From Phycicoccus sp. CSK15P-2 (lineage in GTDB: Bacteria > Actinomycetota > Actinomycetes > Actinomycetales > Dermatophilaceae), in contig NZ_JAFDVE010000021.1 in the NCBI RefSeq assembly GCF_016888005.1, forward strand, positions 19,203-83,202: 64,000 nucleotides of DNA, read 5' to 3'. The notes beneath the pieces were generated by a model. That model worked only from the letters and a program-made list of their open reading frames with translations, did no database searches and was not told the origin of the DNA. Both the position numbers and the translations under genes were made by a program. This document shows, one piece after another, positions 18,035 through 26,376 of this stretch (within the stretch, counting starts at the first letter, position 1; each line of letters begins with the position of its first letter).

Positions 18035-18078
18035 CCCGGCCGACCGGCCGTGCCCGCCACCGGGTGCCCCGTCGACCG

Positions 18079-18120
18079 GCGCCCGGAGAAACCGGGGCCG
18101 TGACGCCGGTTTCTCCGGGT
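18079..18120. repeat. Palindromic repeat, copy 1
   Basis: A perfect 14-bp inverted repeat (CCCGGAGAAACCGG at 18082-18095 and its complement at 18106-18119) with a 10-nt loop. It lies between dusB and the broken gene. The 17 bp GCGCCCGGAGAAACCGG recur in the same orientation at 19014-19030, and its right half (18100-18119) recurs inverted at 19017-19036. It could also work as the dusB terminator, but the second copy suggests a mobile or REP-like palindrome. Confidence 0.75.
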
Positions 18121-18125
18121 CGGGG

Positions 18126-18943
18126 TCATGCGGCTCCGGCGACGACGTGCCTCAGCGCGCACCGAGGGCCACACGCCCGGCCGCGACCACGCCAGCCGCG
18201 GCTGCGCAGCGTCTCATGGACGTCGACGGCCAGACCGCACGGGTCCTGGTCGACATCCACCCACCCGGCCCGCATCGTGAGCCTCCCTGCACGCGCCGCC
18301 GCTCGGTCGCGTCGCCGGTCATGCGCGACGAACTCGCCCTCGTGGCCGAGCCGTCCGTCGAGCTCGAGCACGACGCCCCACTCCTCGTACTCGGCGTCCT
18401 GGCGCAGCCGGTTCCCCTCTGAGCCGGCCGGGACCTGGAGCCGGGCGTTCGGCAGGCCGTGACGGCGCTCGACGTCGCTGGACCCACCGGGCCGCGATGT
18501 CCACCGCCTCGTGCCAGGACGTCCCCGGGACGTCGGCGAGGTCGAGCACCGTGTCGGCGGCGCCGGTCACCGGCAGGCCCCTCCGACGCGACGGCCGGAG
18601 GGTGCTCCGCTCCCGGTAGCGCGTCCCCGGAAGGCGCGTCACGGAGCGCCCCCCTCGCCACCCAGACCACGATCACCGGTGGCGGGTCCGGGCGTGTCCC
18701 GTGCAGATGTGCCGCGGCGTCGAGGGCGAGAGCGCAGCCCGGCCCGCCCGCGCAGCGCCGCCGCGTGCGCCCGCCCGAGCCGGTCCAGCGGCGGGTCTGT
18801 GCGACGTACAGGCATCGACCGAGTCGCGTCCACCGTTCGCTGGAGACGCGCCACTGTACGGCGTTCTCGGTGAGCCCGCGCGCGAGCGCCTGCTGCGTCG
18901 TGCACACGCCGTGCTGTGCCCTGACCAGCGCATCGAGATCCAT
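18126..18943 (-). pseudogene. Frameshifted AbiEi/DUF559-type protein
   Basis: A broken gene whose protein must be read across several frames. From the ATG at 18943: MDLDALVRAQHGVCTTQQAL ... WTRLGRCLYVAQT is an AbiEi-type N-terminal winged helix. A change of frame gives DPPLDRLGRAHAAALRG, then CALALDAAAHLHG ... VIVVWVARG in the first frame, then ADTVLDLADVPGTSWHEAVDIAARWVQRR in another, then RRHGLPNARLQVPAGSEGNR ... LELDGRLGHEGEFVAHDRRRD and the C-terminal WVDVDQDPCGLAVDVHETLRS. The last part is a DUF559 (Vsr-like nuclease) domain. At least four frame changes make a sequencing slip unlikely. It was probably a type IV TA-like or nuclease protein common in actinobacteria. Confidence 0.8.
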
Positions 18944-19010
18944 CACCGGAGCATGCCCGAAGGCGGCGCCGCCGTCGGTGCGTCGTCCACAGGCCCCGTC
19001 GGCCCGGCCG

Positions 19011-19060
19011 ACAGCGCCCGGAGAAACCGGCGTCACCACCCGGGTTTCCGGCGGCGCTGT
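19011..19060. repeat. Palindromic repeat, copy 2
   Basis: An imperfect inverted repeat with perfect outer arms ACAGCGCC / GGCGCTGT and inner GGAGAAACC / GGGTTTCC. It shares 17 bp with copy 1 in direct orientation and 20 bp (CCCGGAGAAACCGGCGTCAC) with the inverted right half of copy 1. The two copies bracket the pseudogene. It ends 25 bp before the next start codon, so it is not a simple terminator of the minus-strand pseudogene. Confidence 0.7.
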
Positions 19061-19085
19061 CGGTGCGGTACGGGATGCTGCGACA

Positions 19086-19751
19086 GTGAGCGACATCGGG
19101 ACGCCGGGCGGTACCGCCGAGCAGCCGGCGCTGTTCTTCGCCGACGGGGCCGAGTTCGGGCGCTGGCTCGCGGCGCACCACGACACGGCCGGCGAGCTGT
19201 GGATGGGCATCTACAACAAGGCCTCCGGCAAGGGCGGCATCACGTGGCCCGAGGCCGTCCGCGAGGCCCTGTGCTGGGGTTGGATCGACAGCCACGTCGA
19301 GCGGGTCGACGACTCCGCCCGCCGTCAGCGCTGGACCCCGCGGCGGAAGGGCAGCACGTGGAGCGCGGTCAACGTCAAGGCCGTCGAGGAGCTCACCGCC
19401 GAGGGCCGGATGCAGCCGAGCGGCCTGGCGGCCTTCGCGGGCCGCCGGGAGGACCGCACCGGCGTCTACTCCTTCGAGCGCCCGGACGAAGGTCTGACAC
19501 CCGAGCACGAGGCCGCCCTGCGCGCCGATGCCGCAGCCGCGGCCTTCTGGGACGCCGCCACTGCGGGCTACCGCAAGATCGTCGCGCACTGGGTCGCGGG
19601 GGCGAAGCAGCAGACCACCCGCGACCGCCGCCTCGCCCAGCTCGTGGAGGACTCCGCCGCCGGTCGGCTCGTGAAGTTCCAGCGCTACGGCGACGAGCCG
19701 GCCTGGCTGGCCCGAGCCGCCGCTGCGGCTGCCGCAGCACGGGGGTCGTAG
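19086..19751 (+). CDS. YdeI/OmpD-associated family protein
   Basis: A 221-residue cytosolic protein of the YdeI family. It carries ALFFADGAEFGRWLAAHHD, the conserved ELWMGIYNKASGKGGITW and EAVREALCWGWIDSHVERVD, and a C-terminal helical YdeI part (FWDAATAGYRKIVAHWVAGA, then KQQTTRDRRLAQLVEDSAAG). Family members have been linked to bacteriocin or peptide resistance in enterobacteria, but no biochemical role is settled. GTG 19086 has a GATGCT hexamer 6 nt upstream. The stop TAG contributes the first bases of the dgt -10 box. Confidence 0.8.
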   Translation: MSDIGTPGGTAEQPALFFADGAEFGRWLAAHHDTAGELWMGIYNKASGKGGITWPEAVREALCWGWIDSHVERVDDSARRQRWTPRRKGSTWSAVNVKAVEELTAEGRMQPSGLAAFAGRREDRTGVYSFERPDEGLTPEHEAALRADAAAAAFWDAATAGYRKIVAHWVAGAKQQTTRDRRLAQLVEDSAAGRLVKFQRYGDEPAWLARAAAAAAAARGS

Positions 19752-19754
19752 GCT
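19749..19754 (+). promoter_or_regulatory. -10 element of a leaderless dgt promoter
   Basis: TAGGCT is formed partly from the stop codon of the preceding gene and stands 7 nt before the GTG start of dgt. No ribosome-binding site fits in that space, so a leaderless transcript is likely. Confidence 0.5.
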
Positions 19755-19761
19755 CGCCCGC

Positions 19762-21003
19762 GTGACGTACGCCGCCCGCGACCGGGAGCGCTGGGTCGCG
19801 GAGGACCCGGCACAGAAGCGCTCCGACCGCGACGACTTCGCCCGTGACCGCGCCCGGCTGCTGCACTCCGCCGCTCTCCGGAGGCTCTCCGCGAAGACCC
19901 AGGTCGTGGCTCCCGCGTCGGACGACTTCGTGCGTAACCGCCTCACCCACTCCCTGGAGGTCGCACAGATCGGCCGCGAGCTCGGGGCCGCCCTCGGCTG
20001 CAGCGCGGATCTCGTCGACACCGCGTGCCTCGCCCACGACCTCGGCCATCCGCCGTTCGGGCACAACGGAGAGGCGGCGCTGGATGCCCTCGCCGGTGAC
20101 ATCGGCGGGTTCGAGGGCAACGCCCAGACCTTGCGCCTGCTCACCCGGCTCGAGGCGAAGCGCACGCACGCCGACGGGCGTCCCGCCGGGCTCAACCTCA
20201 CCCGGGCCAGCCTCGACGCAGCCACGAAGTACCCGTGGCGGCGCGGACACGGCCCGGTGCCGACGACGAAGTTCGGCGTCTACGAGGACGACCTCGCCGT
20301 GTTCGACTGGATGCGCGACGGTGCTCCGGAGGGCCGTCGGGCGTTCGAGGCCGAGGTCATGGACTGGGCGGACGACGTCGCGTACTCGGTCCATGACGTG
20401 GAGGACGCCGTCGCGTCCGGGTGGCTCGACCCGCGCCGGCTGCGCGACCGCGCGGACGTCGAGGCGGTCCTCGACGTCGCCGCACGGGTGTACGAGCCGG
20501 ACGTCGGGGCGGACGCCCTCGGGTCGGCTCTCGAGCGGGTGCTCGCCTCCGGCGCCGTCCCGGCCGGACACGACGGGTCGCGCGGCGCCCTCGCGGCGCT
20601 CAAGGACATGACCTCGCGCCTCATCGGCCGTTTCGCCGTCGCCGTCGAGAGCGCCACCCGTGAGGCCCACGGAGACAGCGCGCTGGTCCGCCACGAGGCG
20701 TCGCTCGTCGTGCCCGACGGCGCACGCGCCGAGACCGTCGTGCTCAAGGCGGTCGCGGCGCACTTCGTCATGCTCTCCGCCGAGCGCGTCGCGGTCTACG
20801 AGGAGCAGCGGGACGTCGTCGCCGGTCTCGTCGACGCGTACGAGACCGACCCGACCCGTCTGGACCCCTGGCTGCGGGCGGACCTCGACGACGCCACCGA
20901 CGACGCAGCCGTCCGCCGGGTGCTCGTCGACCAGGTGGCCTCGCTCACCGACGTCCGGGCGCTCGGGCTGCACCGGCGCTGGTGCCGGCGGCCGACGGCC
21001 TGA
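19762..21003 (+). CDS. dgt: Deoxyguanosinetriphosphate triphosphohydrolase (Dgt family)
   Basis: HD-domain dNTP triphosphohydrolase, 413 residues, cleaving dNTPs to nucleoside and triphosphate and so controlling pool size. It shows the substrate-binding SAALRRLSAKTQV (about residues 37-49), the first metal His in RNRLTHSLEVAQIGREL, and the HD pair in CLAHDLGHPPFGHNGE, with the final Asp in WADDVAYSVHDVED. Length fits the shorter, type-2 family rather than the E. coli enzyme. Followed 46 nt later by dnaG, a common actinobacterial arrangement placing nucleotide-pool control by replication priming. Confidence 0.93.
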   Translation: MTYAARDRERWVAEDPAQKRSDRDDFARDRARLLHSAALRRLSAKTQVVAPASDDFVRNRLTHSLEVAQIGRELGAALGCSADLVDTACLAHDLGHPPFGHNGEAALDALAGDIGGFEGNAQTLRLLTRLEAKRTHADGRPAGLNLTRASLDAATKYPWRRGHGPVPTTKFGVYEDDLAVFDWMRDGAPEGRRAFEAEVMDWADDVAYSVHDVEDAVASGWLDPRRLRDRADVEAVLDVAARVYEPDVGADALGSALERVLASGAVPAGHDGSRGALAALKDMTSRLIGRFAVAVESATREAHGDSALVRHEASLVVPDGARAETVVLKAVAAHFVMLSAERVAVYEEQRDVVAGLVDAYETDPTRLDPWLRADLDDATDDAAVRRVLVDQVASLTDVRALGLHRRWCRRPTA

Positions 21004-21016
21004 CACCGCGACGACC

Positions 21017-21022
21017 TAGACT
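21017..21022 (+). promoter_or_regulatory. -10 element of dnaG promoter
   Basis: TAGACT lies about 27 nt before the dnaG GTG. A GCGAGGGAGG ribosome-binding sequence sits between it and the start, so this transcript has a normal leader, unlike several neighbours. Confidence 0.4.
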
Positions 21023-21049
21023 CGCGCTGTCACAGCGAGGGAGGCCGCA

Positions 21050-22990
21050 GTGCCGGGTCGGATCAGGGCCGAGGACATCACCTCGGTCAAGGAACGCTCG
21101 TCCATCGAGGACGTCGTCCGCGACCACGTGACGCTGCGCCCCGCCGGCGTGGGCTCGCTCAAGGGTCTCTGCCCGTTCCACGACGAGAAGACCCCGAGCT
21201 TCACCATCCGCCCGGCCGTCGGCACGTACCACTGCTTCGGCTGCGGCGAGGGGGGCGACGTCCTCGACTTCGTGCAGAAGGTCGAGCACCTCTCCTTCAC
21301 CGAGGCCGTCGAGCGGCTCGCGGCCAAGGTCGGCATGGAGCTGCGCTACGAGGAGGGCGGCGGTCCGCGCGACGGCGCCTCGCTCGGGCGGCGCTCCCGC
21401 CTGCTCGAGGCACACCGGGTGGCCGAGGAGTACTACACGGGGATGCTCCTCGACCGCGGGCGCGCGGATGCCCGGACGGGTCGGGACTTCCTGCGCGAGC
21501 GGGGCTTCGACTCCGCGGCCGCCGAGCGGTTCGGCGTCGGGTTCGCCCCTGCCGACGGCGACGCGTTGACCCGACACCTGCTCCAGCGGGGCTTCTCGGA
21601 GGACGAGGTGACGACCGGGGGCCTGAGCGGGCGGGGAAGCCGCGGGCTGTACGACCGCTTCCGCGGCCGCCTCGTCTGGCCGATCCGCGACACCACCGGT
21701 GACACGGTGGGATTCGGGGCGCGGCGCCTGTTCGACGAGGACCGCATCCAGGCCAAGTACCTCAACACCTCCGAGACGCCGATCTACAAGAAGGCCCAGG
21801 TGCTCTACGGCCTCGACCTCGCGAAGAAGGCGATCTCCACGGACCGTCGGGCCGTCGTCGTCGAGGGCTACACCGACGTCATGGCGGCCCACCTGTCGGG
21901 GGTCGAGGGCGCGGTGGCCACGTGCGGCACGGCGTTCGGTGTCGACCACATCAAGGTGCTCCGCCGGATCATGCGTGACGAGGCCGACCTCGCACCCGCG
22001 AAGGTCGTGTTCACGTTCGACGGCGACGCCGCGGGACAGAAGGCCGCGATGAAGGCCTTCGGGGAAGACCAGCGCTGGGCGGCGCAGTCCTTCGTGGCGG
22101 TCGCGCCGGACGGCATGGACCCCTGCGAGCTGCGACTCGCCAAGGGGGACGCCGAGGTCGCGGCGCTCGTCGACGGCGCGGTGCCCATGTTCGAGTTCGC
22201 GGTGCGCACCACCATCCACCGCTTCGACCTCGACACCGCCGAGGGCCGGGTGCAGGCGATGAAGGCCGTCGCGCCGATCGTCGGCTCCATCCGCGACACG
22301 AGCCTGCGCCCGGAGTACACCCGTACGGTGTCCGGCTGGCTCGGCGTGGAGGTCGAGCAGATGGCGGACGCCGTGCGCCGTGCCGGGCGCCTCCCGAACC
22401 CCCAGGACGCCCCGGACCGGCGGGCTCCGGCCGGGACCGACGAGGTCCCCGAGCCGGCCGCGGGGGAGGGGGCGGCGCTGCCCGCACCCGACCTGCGCGA
22501 CCCGGTCGTGTCGGCCGAGCGGCAGCTGCTGCAGGCGCTCGTGCAGTACCCGCAGCAGTTCCCGGACACGGTGGTCGACACCCTCGAGGCGGACGCCCTC
22601 AGCGCCCCGGCGCACCGCGCGGTGCTCGACGGCATCCGCATCGCGGCGGCGGGGGGGCACCGTACGGGGTCGTCGGCGGCCTGGGTCGCCGCGGTGGGCG
22701 AGGCCTCGCCGGTCTCGGTCAAGCGCCTGGTCGCCGAGCTCTCGGTCGCCCCACTGCCGGTGCGCTACGACACCTCCACGGGCCTGCCGCCACAGCGCTA
22801 CGTCGACAGCCTCGTCGTCGGGGTCCGGGACGCCCACCTCGGGCGCCGGATCGCGGACGCCATGGCCACGCTGCGTCAGGCCCAGAACGACCCCGGGGCC
22901 ACCCCTGACGCTCTGCGCGAGAGGACTACGGCGCTGCACGCCCTCGAGCTCGAGCGGGTCCGTCTGCGACAGGGGGTGGGGACGGCGTGA
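21050..22990 (+). CDS. dnaG: DNA primase DnaG
   Basis: Synthesises RNA primers at the replication fork; 646 residues. The N-terminal CHC2 zinc-binding domain shows LCPFHDEKTPSFTI and YHCFGCGEGGD. The Toprim catalytic core has VVVEGYTDVMAAH with the catalytic Glu and FTFDGDAAGQKAAMKAF with the Asp pair. The C-terminal ~180 residues form the helicase-binding domain, after a Pro/Ala/Glu-rich linker around residues 465-480. The GTG start follows a good GAGGGAGG. It overlaps the next gene by 4 nt. Confidence 0.96.
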   Translation: MPGRIRAEDITSVKERSSIEDVVRDHVTLRPAGVGSLKGLCPFHDEKTPSFTIRPAVGTYHCFGCGEGGDVLDFVQKVEHLSFTEAVERLAAKVGMELRYEEGGGPRDGASLGRRSRLLEAHRVAEEYYTGMLLDRGRADARTGRDFLRERGFDSAAAERFGVGFAPADGDALTRHLLQRGFSEDEVTTGGLSGRGSRGLYDRFRGRLVWPIRDTTGDTVGFGARRLFDEDRIQAKYLNTSETPIYKKAQVLYGLDLAKKAISTDRRAVVVEGYTDVMAAHLSGVEGAVATCGTAFGVDHIKVLRRIMRDEADLAPAKVVFTFDGDAAGQKAAMKAFGEDQRWAAQSFVAVAPDGMDPCELRLAKGDAEVAALVDGAVPMFEFAVRTTIHRFDLDTAEGRVQAMKAVAPIVGSIRDTSLRPEYTRTVSGWLGVEVEQMADAVRRAGRLPNPQDAPDRRAPAGTDEVPEPAAGEGAALPAPDLRDPVVSAERQLLQALVQYPQQFPDTVVDTLEADALSAPAHRAVLDGIRIAAAGGHRTGSSAAWVAAVGEASPVSVKRLVAELSVAPLPVRYDTSTGLPPQRYVDSLVVGVRDAHLGRRIADAMATLRQAQNDPGATPDALRERTTALHALELERVRLRQGVGTA

Positions 22991-23517
22991 GGCTGCGATG
23001 GTCCGGTCTGCGGCGTGCCCCGGTCCCGGAGGCCGTCGCCGCGGCGGTCGCGCCGTCCGACGGCGAGCGGCTGCTCGCCTGGGCGACGACGACGGCCGGG
23101 GAGACCGTGGTCGCCGGACGTCGGTACCTGTACGTCGTCGCGCCGGACACCGAGGGTGCGCACCAGGTGCGGGTCTCGCGCCCCTGGCATCTCGTCGACG
23201 CCGGCACGTGGTCCGAGGAGGGTGTCCTGCGGGTCACCTGGGTCGACGGCGAGCCGCTGCTGCGGGTCGCGGTCGACGAGCCGGGGATGTTCCCCGAGAC
23301 CTTCCGCGAGCGCGTGCAGGCGTCCGTCGTCCTCGCCGAGACCCTCGACCTCGGGCCGCGCCGGACCGCGAAGGTGGTGGTCCGGCGCGACCTCACCACC
23401 GGCCGTCTGCTCTCGCAGGCCGTTCTCGGGTCGGGGGTCCGGCCGGCCGATCCCGGGGTGGCCGAGGAGGTGCGTGCCGGGCTCGCGCGGGTGCGAGAAC
23501 AGGTGGGTCTGGACTGA
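22987..23517 (+). CDS. Conserved hypothetical protein downstream of dnaG
   Basis: A 176-residue soluble protein with alternating short strands (ERLLAWATTTAGETVVAGRR, then YLYVVAPDTEGAHQVRVSRP) and no signal peptide, membrane helix or catalytic motif that I can name. The pattern of a sequence-threshold repeat and W-x-x-V-D-x-G suggests a single beta-sandwich or PH-like domain with a C-terminal helix. It is translationally coupled to dnaG (GTGA), so it is likely cotranscribed. Similar small proteins follow dnaG in related actinobacteria as I recall. Function unknown. Confidence 0.7.
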   Translation: MRLRWSGLRRAPVPEAVAAAVAPSDGERLLAWATTTAGETVVAGRRYLYVVAPDTEGAHQVRVSRPWHLVDAGTWSEEGVLRVTWVDGEPLLRVAVDEPGMFPETFRERVQASVVLAETLDLGPRRTAKVVVRRDLTTGRLLSQAVLGSGVRPADPGVAEEVRAGLARVREQVGLD

Positions 23518-23604
23518 CGGGCTCCCGCACCGGATCCGATTTCGTCGGGCGTGGGCGGTGTTGCTATCGTGGCTCCGCTGCTGCGGCGATCCCGTGGTGG
23601 CCTT

Positions 23605-23677
23605 TCCCCTGTAGCTCAACTGGCAGAGCATTCGGCTGTTAACCGGAGGGTTGTTGGTTCGAGTCCAACCGGGGGAG
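23605..23677 (+). tRNA. tRNA-Asn (GTT)
   Basis: A 73-nt cloverleaf. The acceptor stem TCCCCTG pairs with CGGGGGA (one T-G). D arm GCTC/GAGC, anticodon stem TTCGG/CCGGA with loop CTGTTAA (anticodon GTT), T arm GTTGG/CCAAC with loop TTCGAGT. The discriminator is G and the CCA end is not encoded in full. A TATCGT at about 40 nt upstream may be its -10 box. Confidence 0.96.
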
Positions 23678-23685
23678 CCGGACAG

Positions 23686-23722
23686 ACGAAGGGCCCGGAC
23701 CGACATGGTCCGGGCCCTTCGT
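23686..23722 (+). terminator. Stem-loop terminator after tRNA-Asn
   Basis: A perfect 16-bp stem (ACGAAGGGCCCGGACC and its complement) with a GACAT loop begins 9 nt after the tRNA. It has no T-tract, as is usual for terminators in high-GC actinobacteria. The GH16 gene converges from the other side and could use the same hairpin. Confidence 0.75.
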
Positions 23723-23781
23723 GCGTCCGGGCGTCTCGGCTCGGGTGCTGGCAGCGCACCGTCACCGTCCCGACACCGGTC

Positions 23782-25317
23782 CTACGGTGCCCCGGGGCGC
23801 CCTTCCGCGCGTCCGTGGTTGTGCCAGTGGATGATCCCGCGACGGTAGTTGTTGCTCCCGAACACGCGGCGTACGTCGGGGTTCACCCCGAGGTACCACG
23901 CGGTCGCGAACTCGGCCGAGCCCTGACGCCCCTCACTCGCGCCCCACACGGCGAAGTGCTCCACCGCGTAGCCGACGCTGTGCGCGGCGATGTCGGGGTA
24001 CCGGTTGCGGTAGAAGGTGGTGTCGAAGACCAGCGAGGAGCGGCGTCCCTCGTGGCGCCCGTAGGTGACGAAGTGCTGGATCGCTGCGAGGTAGTTGGTC
24101 GCGCCGAAGGCTGCCGCGACATCCGGCTGGGTGTTCATGTAGTGGATCGGGTCGAACGTCGCCGAGCCCATGAGACCCCCCGAGATGCCGTAGTTGCGCC
24201 AGTGCCACTCAGCATGCTCGTAGATGTTGCCGCCCTGGCTGGCCACCTTGCCCTGGGCCCACTCTAGGACGGAGGGATACCGGTCGAGGTAGAACTGGCT
24301 GTCGAAGATGATCCGCATCAGCCGCGGGTCGCTCGGGTTGGAGCTGGGGTGGTAGGTGTAGTTCTGGCCGCCCAGCTGACCGCGCCAGCACTCGTTGTCG
24401 CACTGGGGAGCCGGTGGCCGCTGCTTCCACACCTTCACCCAGTTGACCTCGAAGGACTTGGCGGGGTTGGCCGCGTCCTGCTGGTCGATGTTGGTGAGGA
24501 TCGCGTTGAGCGGCGTGTCCACGGCGTACTCCGGCCCGAAGCTGGCCGAGAGGGTGCCGTCCGTGTAGAAGCGGATGTACTGGCCAGGCGCCCACTCCGC
24601 GTGGAAGGTGTGGAACTGGTCGTCCTGCAGGGGCGTGGCCACACCTTGCGGCAGACAGTGCTTGATCCCGGCCACCTGCGGCTTGTACGCCGAGTAGTAC
24701 GAGTGGTTCAGGCCGTAGTACGCGCTGGCGTTGGTCTGTACGGTGGGGCTGCCCTTGCACCCGTTCGGCAGCGACTTGGCACCGGTGTTCTCGATGACGT
24801 CGATCTCGTTGATCGGCTGGCCACTCTTCGGGTCCGTGTTGAGCCAGAACGAGCTCAGGTGCCCCTTCGAGCGGTGGACCTTGACCCGCGCGGCGAAGAT
24901 GTGGGGTGCGCCCGAGAACATCCGGGTCGACGTGATGCGGCACTCCCACCGGTCGCCTCCGCCGTTGGGGAACGGCTTCAGGGTCATCACCCCGGCCGAG
25001 GTGTCGATGGGCGCGCACCGGTCGATAGACCCGGGCGGTGCCACGCCCACGTTCCTCCAGACGATGTCGTTCCCGACCTGGTAGGCGCTGTGGCCGTCCG
25101 CGTCGGTCGTGACCGCGTGCGGCAGGTTGAACCCGTCCTCGAAGACCTTCTCCCAGGTGGGGTCGTTGTCGCCGGGCAGGCTGGTGGCGGCCGCCTGGAC
25201 CGCCGCTGGTGTCTGCGTTCTCTGCTGGGATGGCGCCTGCGTCGGTGGCTGGGCCGAGGCCGGTGCGACGGTGCCGGCCAGACAGACGGCAGCGAGCAGT
25301 GGTACGAGCTTTCTCAT
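23782..25317 (-). CDS. Secreted GH16-type glycoside hydrolase with four C-terminal repeats
   Basis: An exported 511-residue enzyme. Residues 1-22 are a signal peptide ending in APASA. The catalytic domain (about 50-300) has the GH16 signature NEIDVIE, giving nucleophile Glu171, Asp173 and acid/base Glu176, with HTFHAEWAPGQYIRFYTDG as the following strand pair. GH16 enzymes cut beta-1,3/1,4-glucans, galactans and related polymers; the substrate is undetermined. Residues ~338-511 hold four repeats of the form F-(5)-Y-x(3)-PDV ... HF-x-x-(Y/W)G-x-x-EGR, as found in some exported and RTX-type proteins, perhaps for glycan or wall binding. It starts at ATG 25317 after GGGGGG. GC looks lower than in neighbours. 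Confidence 0.8.
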   Translation of the reverse strand: MRKLVPLLAAVCLAGTVAPASAQPPTQAPSQQRTQTPAAVQAAATSLPGDNDPTWEKVFEDGFNLPHAVTTDADGHSAYQVGNDIVWRNVGVAPPGSIDRCAPIDTSAGVMTLKPFPNGGGDRWECRITSTRMFSGAPHIFAARVKVHRSKGHLSSFWLNTDPKSGQPINEIDVIENTGAKSLPNGCKGSPTVQTNASAYYGLNHSYYSAYKPQVAGIKHCLPQGVATPLQDDQFHTFHAEWAPGQYIRFYTDGTLSASFGPEYAVDTPLNAILTNIDQQDAANPAKSFEVNWVKVWKQRPPAPQCDNECWRGQLGGQNYTYHPSSNPSDPRLMRIIFDSQFYLDRYPSVLEWAQGKVASQGGNIYEHAEWHWRNYGISGGLMGSATFDPIHYMNTQPDVAAAFGATNYLAAIQHFVTYGRHEGRRSSLVFDTTFYRNRYPDIAAHSVGYAVEHFAVWGASEGRQGSAEFATAWYLGVNPDVRRVFGSNNYRRGIIHWHNHGRAEGRPGAP

Positions 25318-25395
25318 GTGAAACCCCCCCGGGTTACGTGGTTGAAAATGACCAAGCGAGGAGAGCGTACAGAAGATCTGCGGGCGAGGGAACAC

Positions 25396-25428
25396 CCCTC
25401 CTCGGCGGCGGACCGCCGCCGAGGAGGG
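25396..25428 (-). terminator. Terminator of the gluABCD operon
   Basis: A perfect 15-bp GC-rich stem (CCCTCCTCGGCGGCG and complement) with a 3-nt loop abuts the gluD stop codon. There is no T-tract. It also separates the operon from the GH16 promoter region (25318-25395). Confidence 0.7.
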
Positions 25429-26376
25429 CTACTGCCCGGCGTTGGTGGCGTCGATGTTCTGCACGTTGCCGCCGCCGAGGCCGGAGCTGGCCATCGCGCC
25501 GGTCCCGCCGGGCGCTCCGGGCATCGCGTTCGTCGTGGGGCCGCCGGCGGAGCGACGCTTGCGCTTCATCCGCTGCTCGACGTACCCGGCGACCTTGGTC
25601 AGCGAGTAGTTGATGGCGATGAAGATCGCCGCCACGACGATGTAGGCAGGCACGGTGTTGCCGTAGGCCGAGCCCAGAGTCCGGCCACCTTGGGTCAGCA
25701 GCTCGGGGTAGAGCACGACCGTCCCGAGTGCGGTGTCCTTGAGCACGACGACGAGCTGGCCGATGAGTGCCGGCAACATGGCCCGCAGCGCCTGGGGCAG
25801 CTGGATCGACCGCAGCGTCTGTGAGGGTGTGAGCCCCACGGACAGGCCGGCCTCGGACTGTCCCTTCGGGAGCGAGTGCACGCCGGAGCGGACGAGCTCG
25901 GCGATGACCGAGCCGTTGTACAGGGTGAGCCCCAGCACCACGGCGGCCAGGGGGGCGTACTCGCTGGACAGCCAGCCCGCTCGGGCGAAGTACCCGTAGA
26001 AGAAGAAGACCATCATCAGCAGCACCGGTACCGACCGGAAGAACTCGACGACGATACTGCTGACCCACCGGACGGCACGGTGCTCCGAGAGCCGGCCCAT
26101 GCCGAAGGCCAAGCCGTAGAGCCCGGCCAGCACCATCGAGATCACGGCCGCCTTCAGCGTCTCCCACAGGCCCGGGAGGATGTAGGCCGTCCAGACGGCG
26201 GGGTCGGTGACGTACGGGGTCCACAGGTAGCTCTCGAGCTGCGTGGCCTGGTCCATACGGCGGTAGACGACCCAGAGCACCACCAGGAAGAGGAGGACAC
26301 CCACCCCGGTGAGGACGTTGTGCCGCAGCCGGGCCCGGGGCCCGGGGGCGTCGAACAGGACGTTCTCGGCGCTCAT
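25429..26376 (-). CDS. gluD: Glutamate ABC transporter permease GluD
   Basis: Second permease of a polar amino-acid importer, 315 residues. One hydrophobic helix near the N-terminus (LTGVGVLLFLVVLWVVY) is followed by the HisMQ-type permease region with the ATPase-contacting EAA loop SEAGLSVGLTPSQTLRSIQL. After the last membrane helix a 45-residue tail rich in Gly, Ala, Asn and Ser (KRKRRSAGG ... GGGNVQNIDATNAGQ) extends into the cytosol; this is longer than usual. The ATG overlaps the gluC stop (ATGA). Last gene of gluABCD, followed by a stem-loop. Confidence 0.9.
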   Translation of the reverse strand: MSAENVLFDAPGPRARLRHNVLTGVGVLLFLVVLWVVYRRMDQATQLESYLWTPYVTDPAVWTAYILPGLWETLKAAVISMVLAGLYGLAFGMGRLSEHRAVRWVSSIVVEFFRSVPVLLMMVFFFYGYFARAGWLSSEYAPLAAVVLGLTLYNGSVIAELVRSGVHSLPKGQSEAGLSVGLTPSQTLRSIQLPQALRAMLPALIGQLVVVLKDTALGTVVLYPELLTQGGRTLGSAYGNTVPAYIVVAAIFIAINYSLTKVAGYVEQRMKRKRRSAGGPTTNAMPGAPGGTGAMASSGLGGGNVQNIDATNAGQ

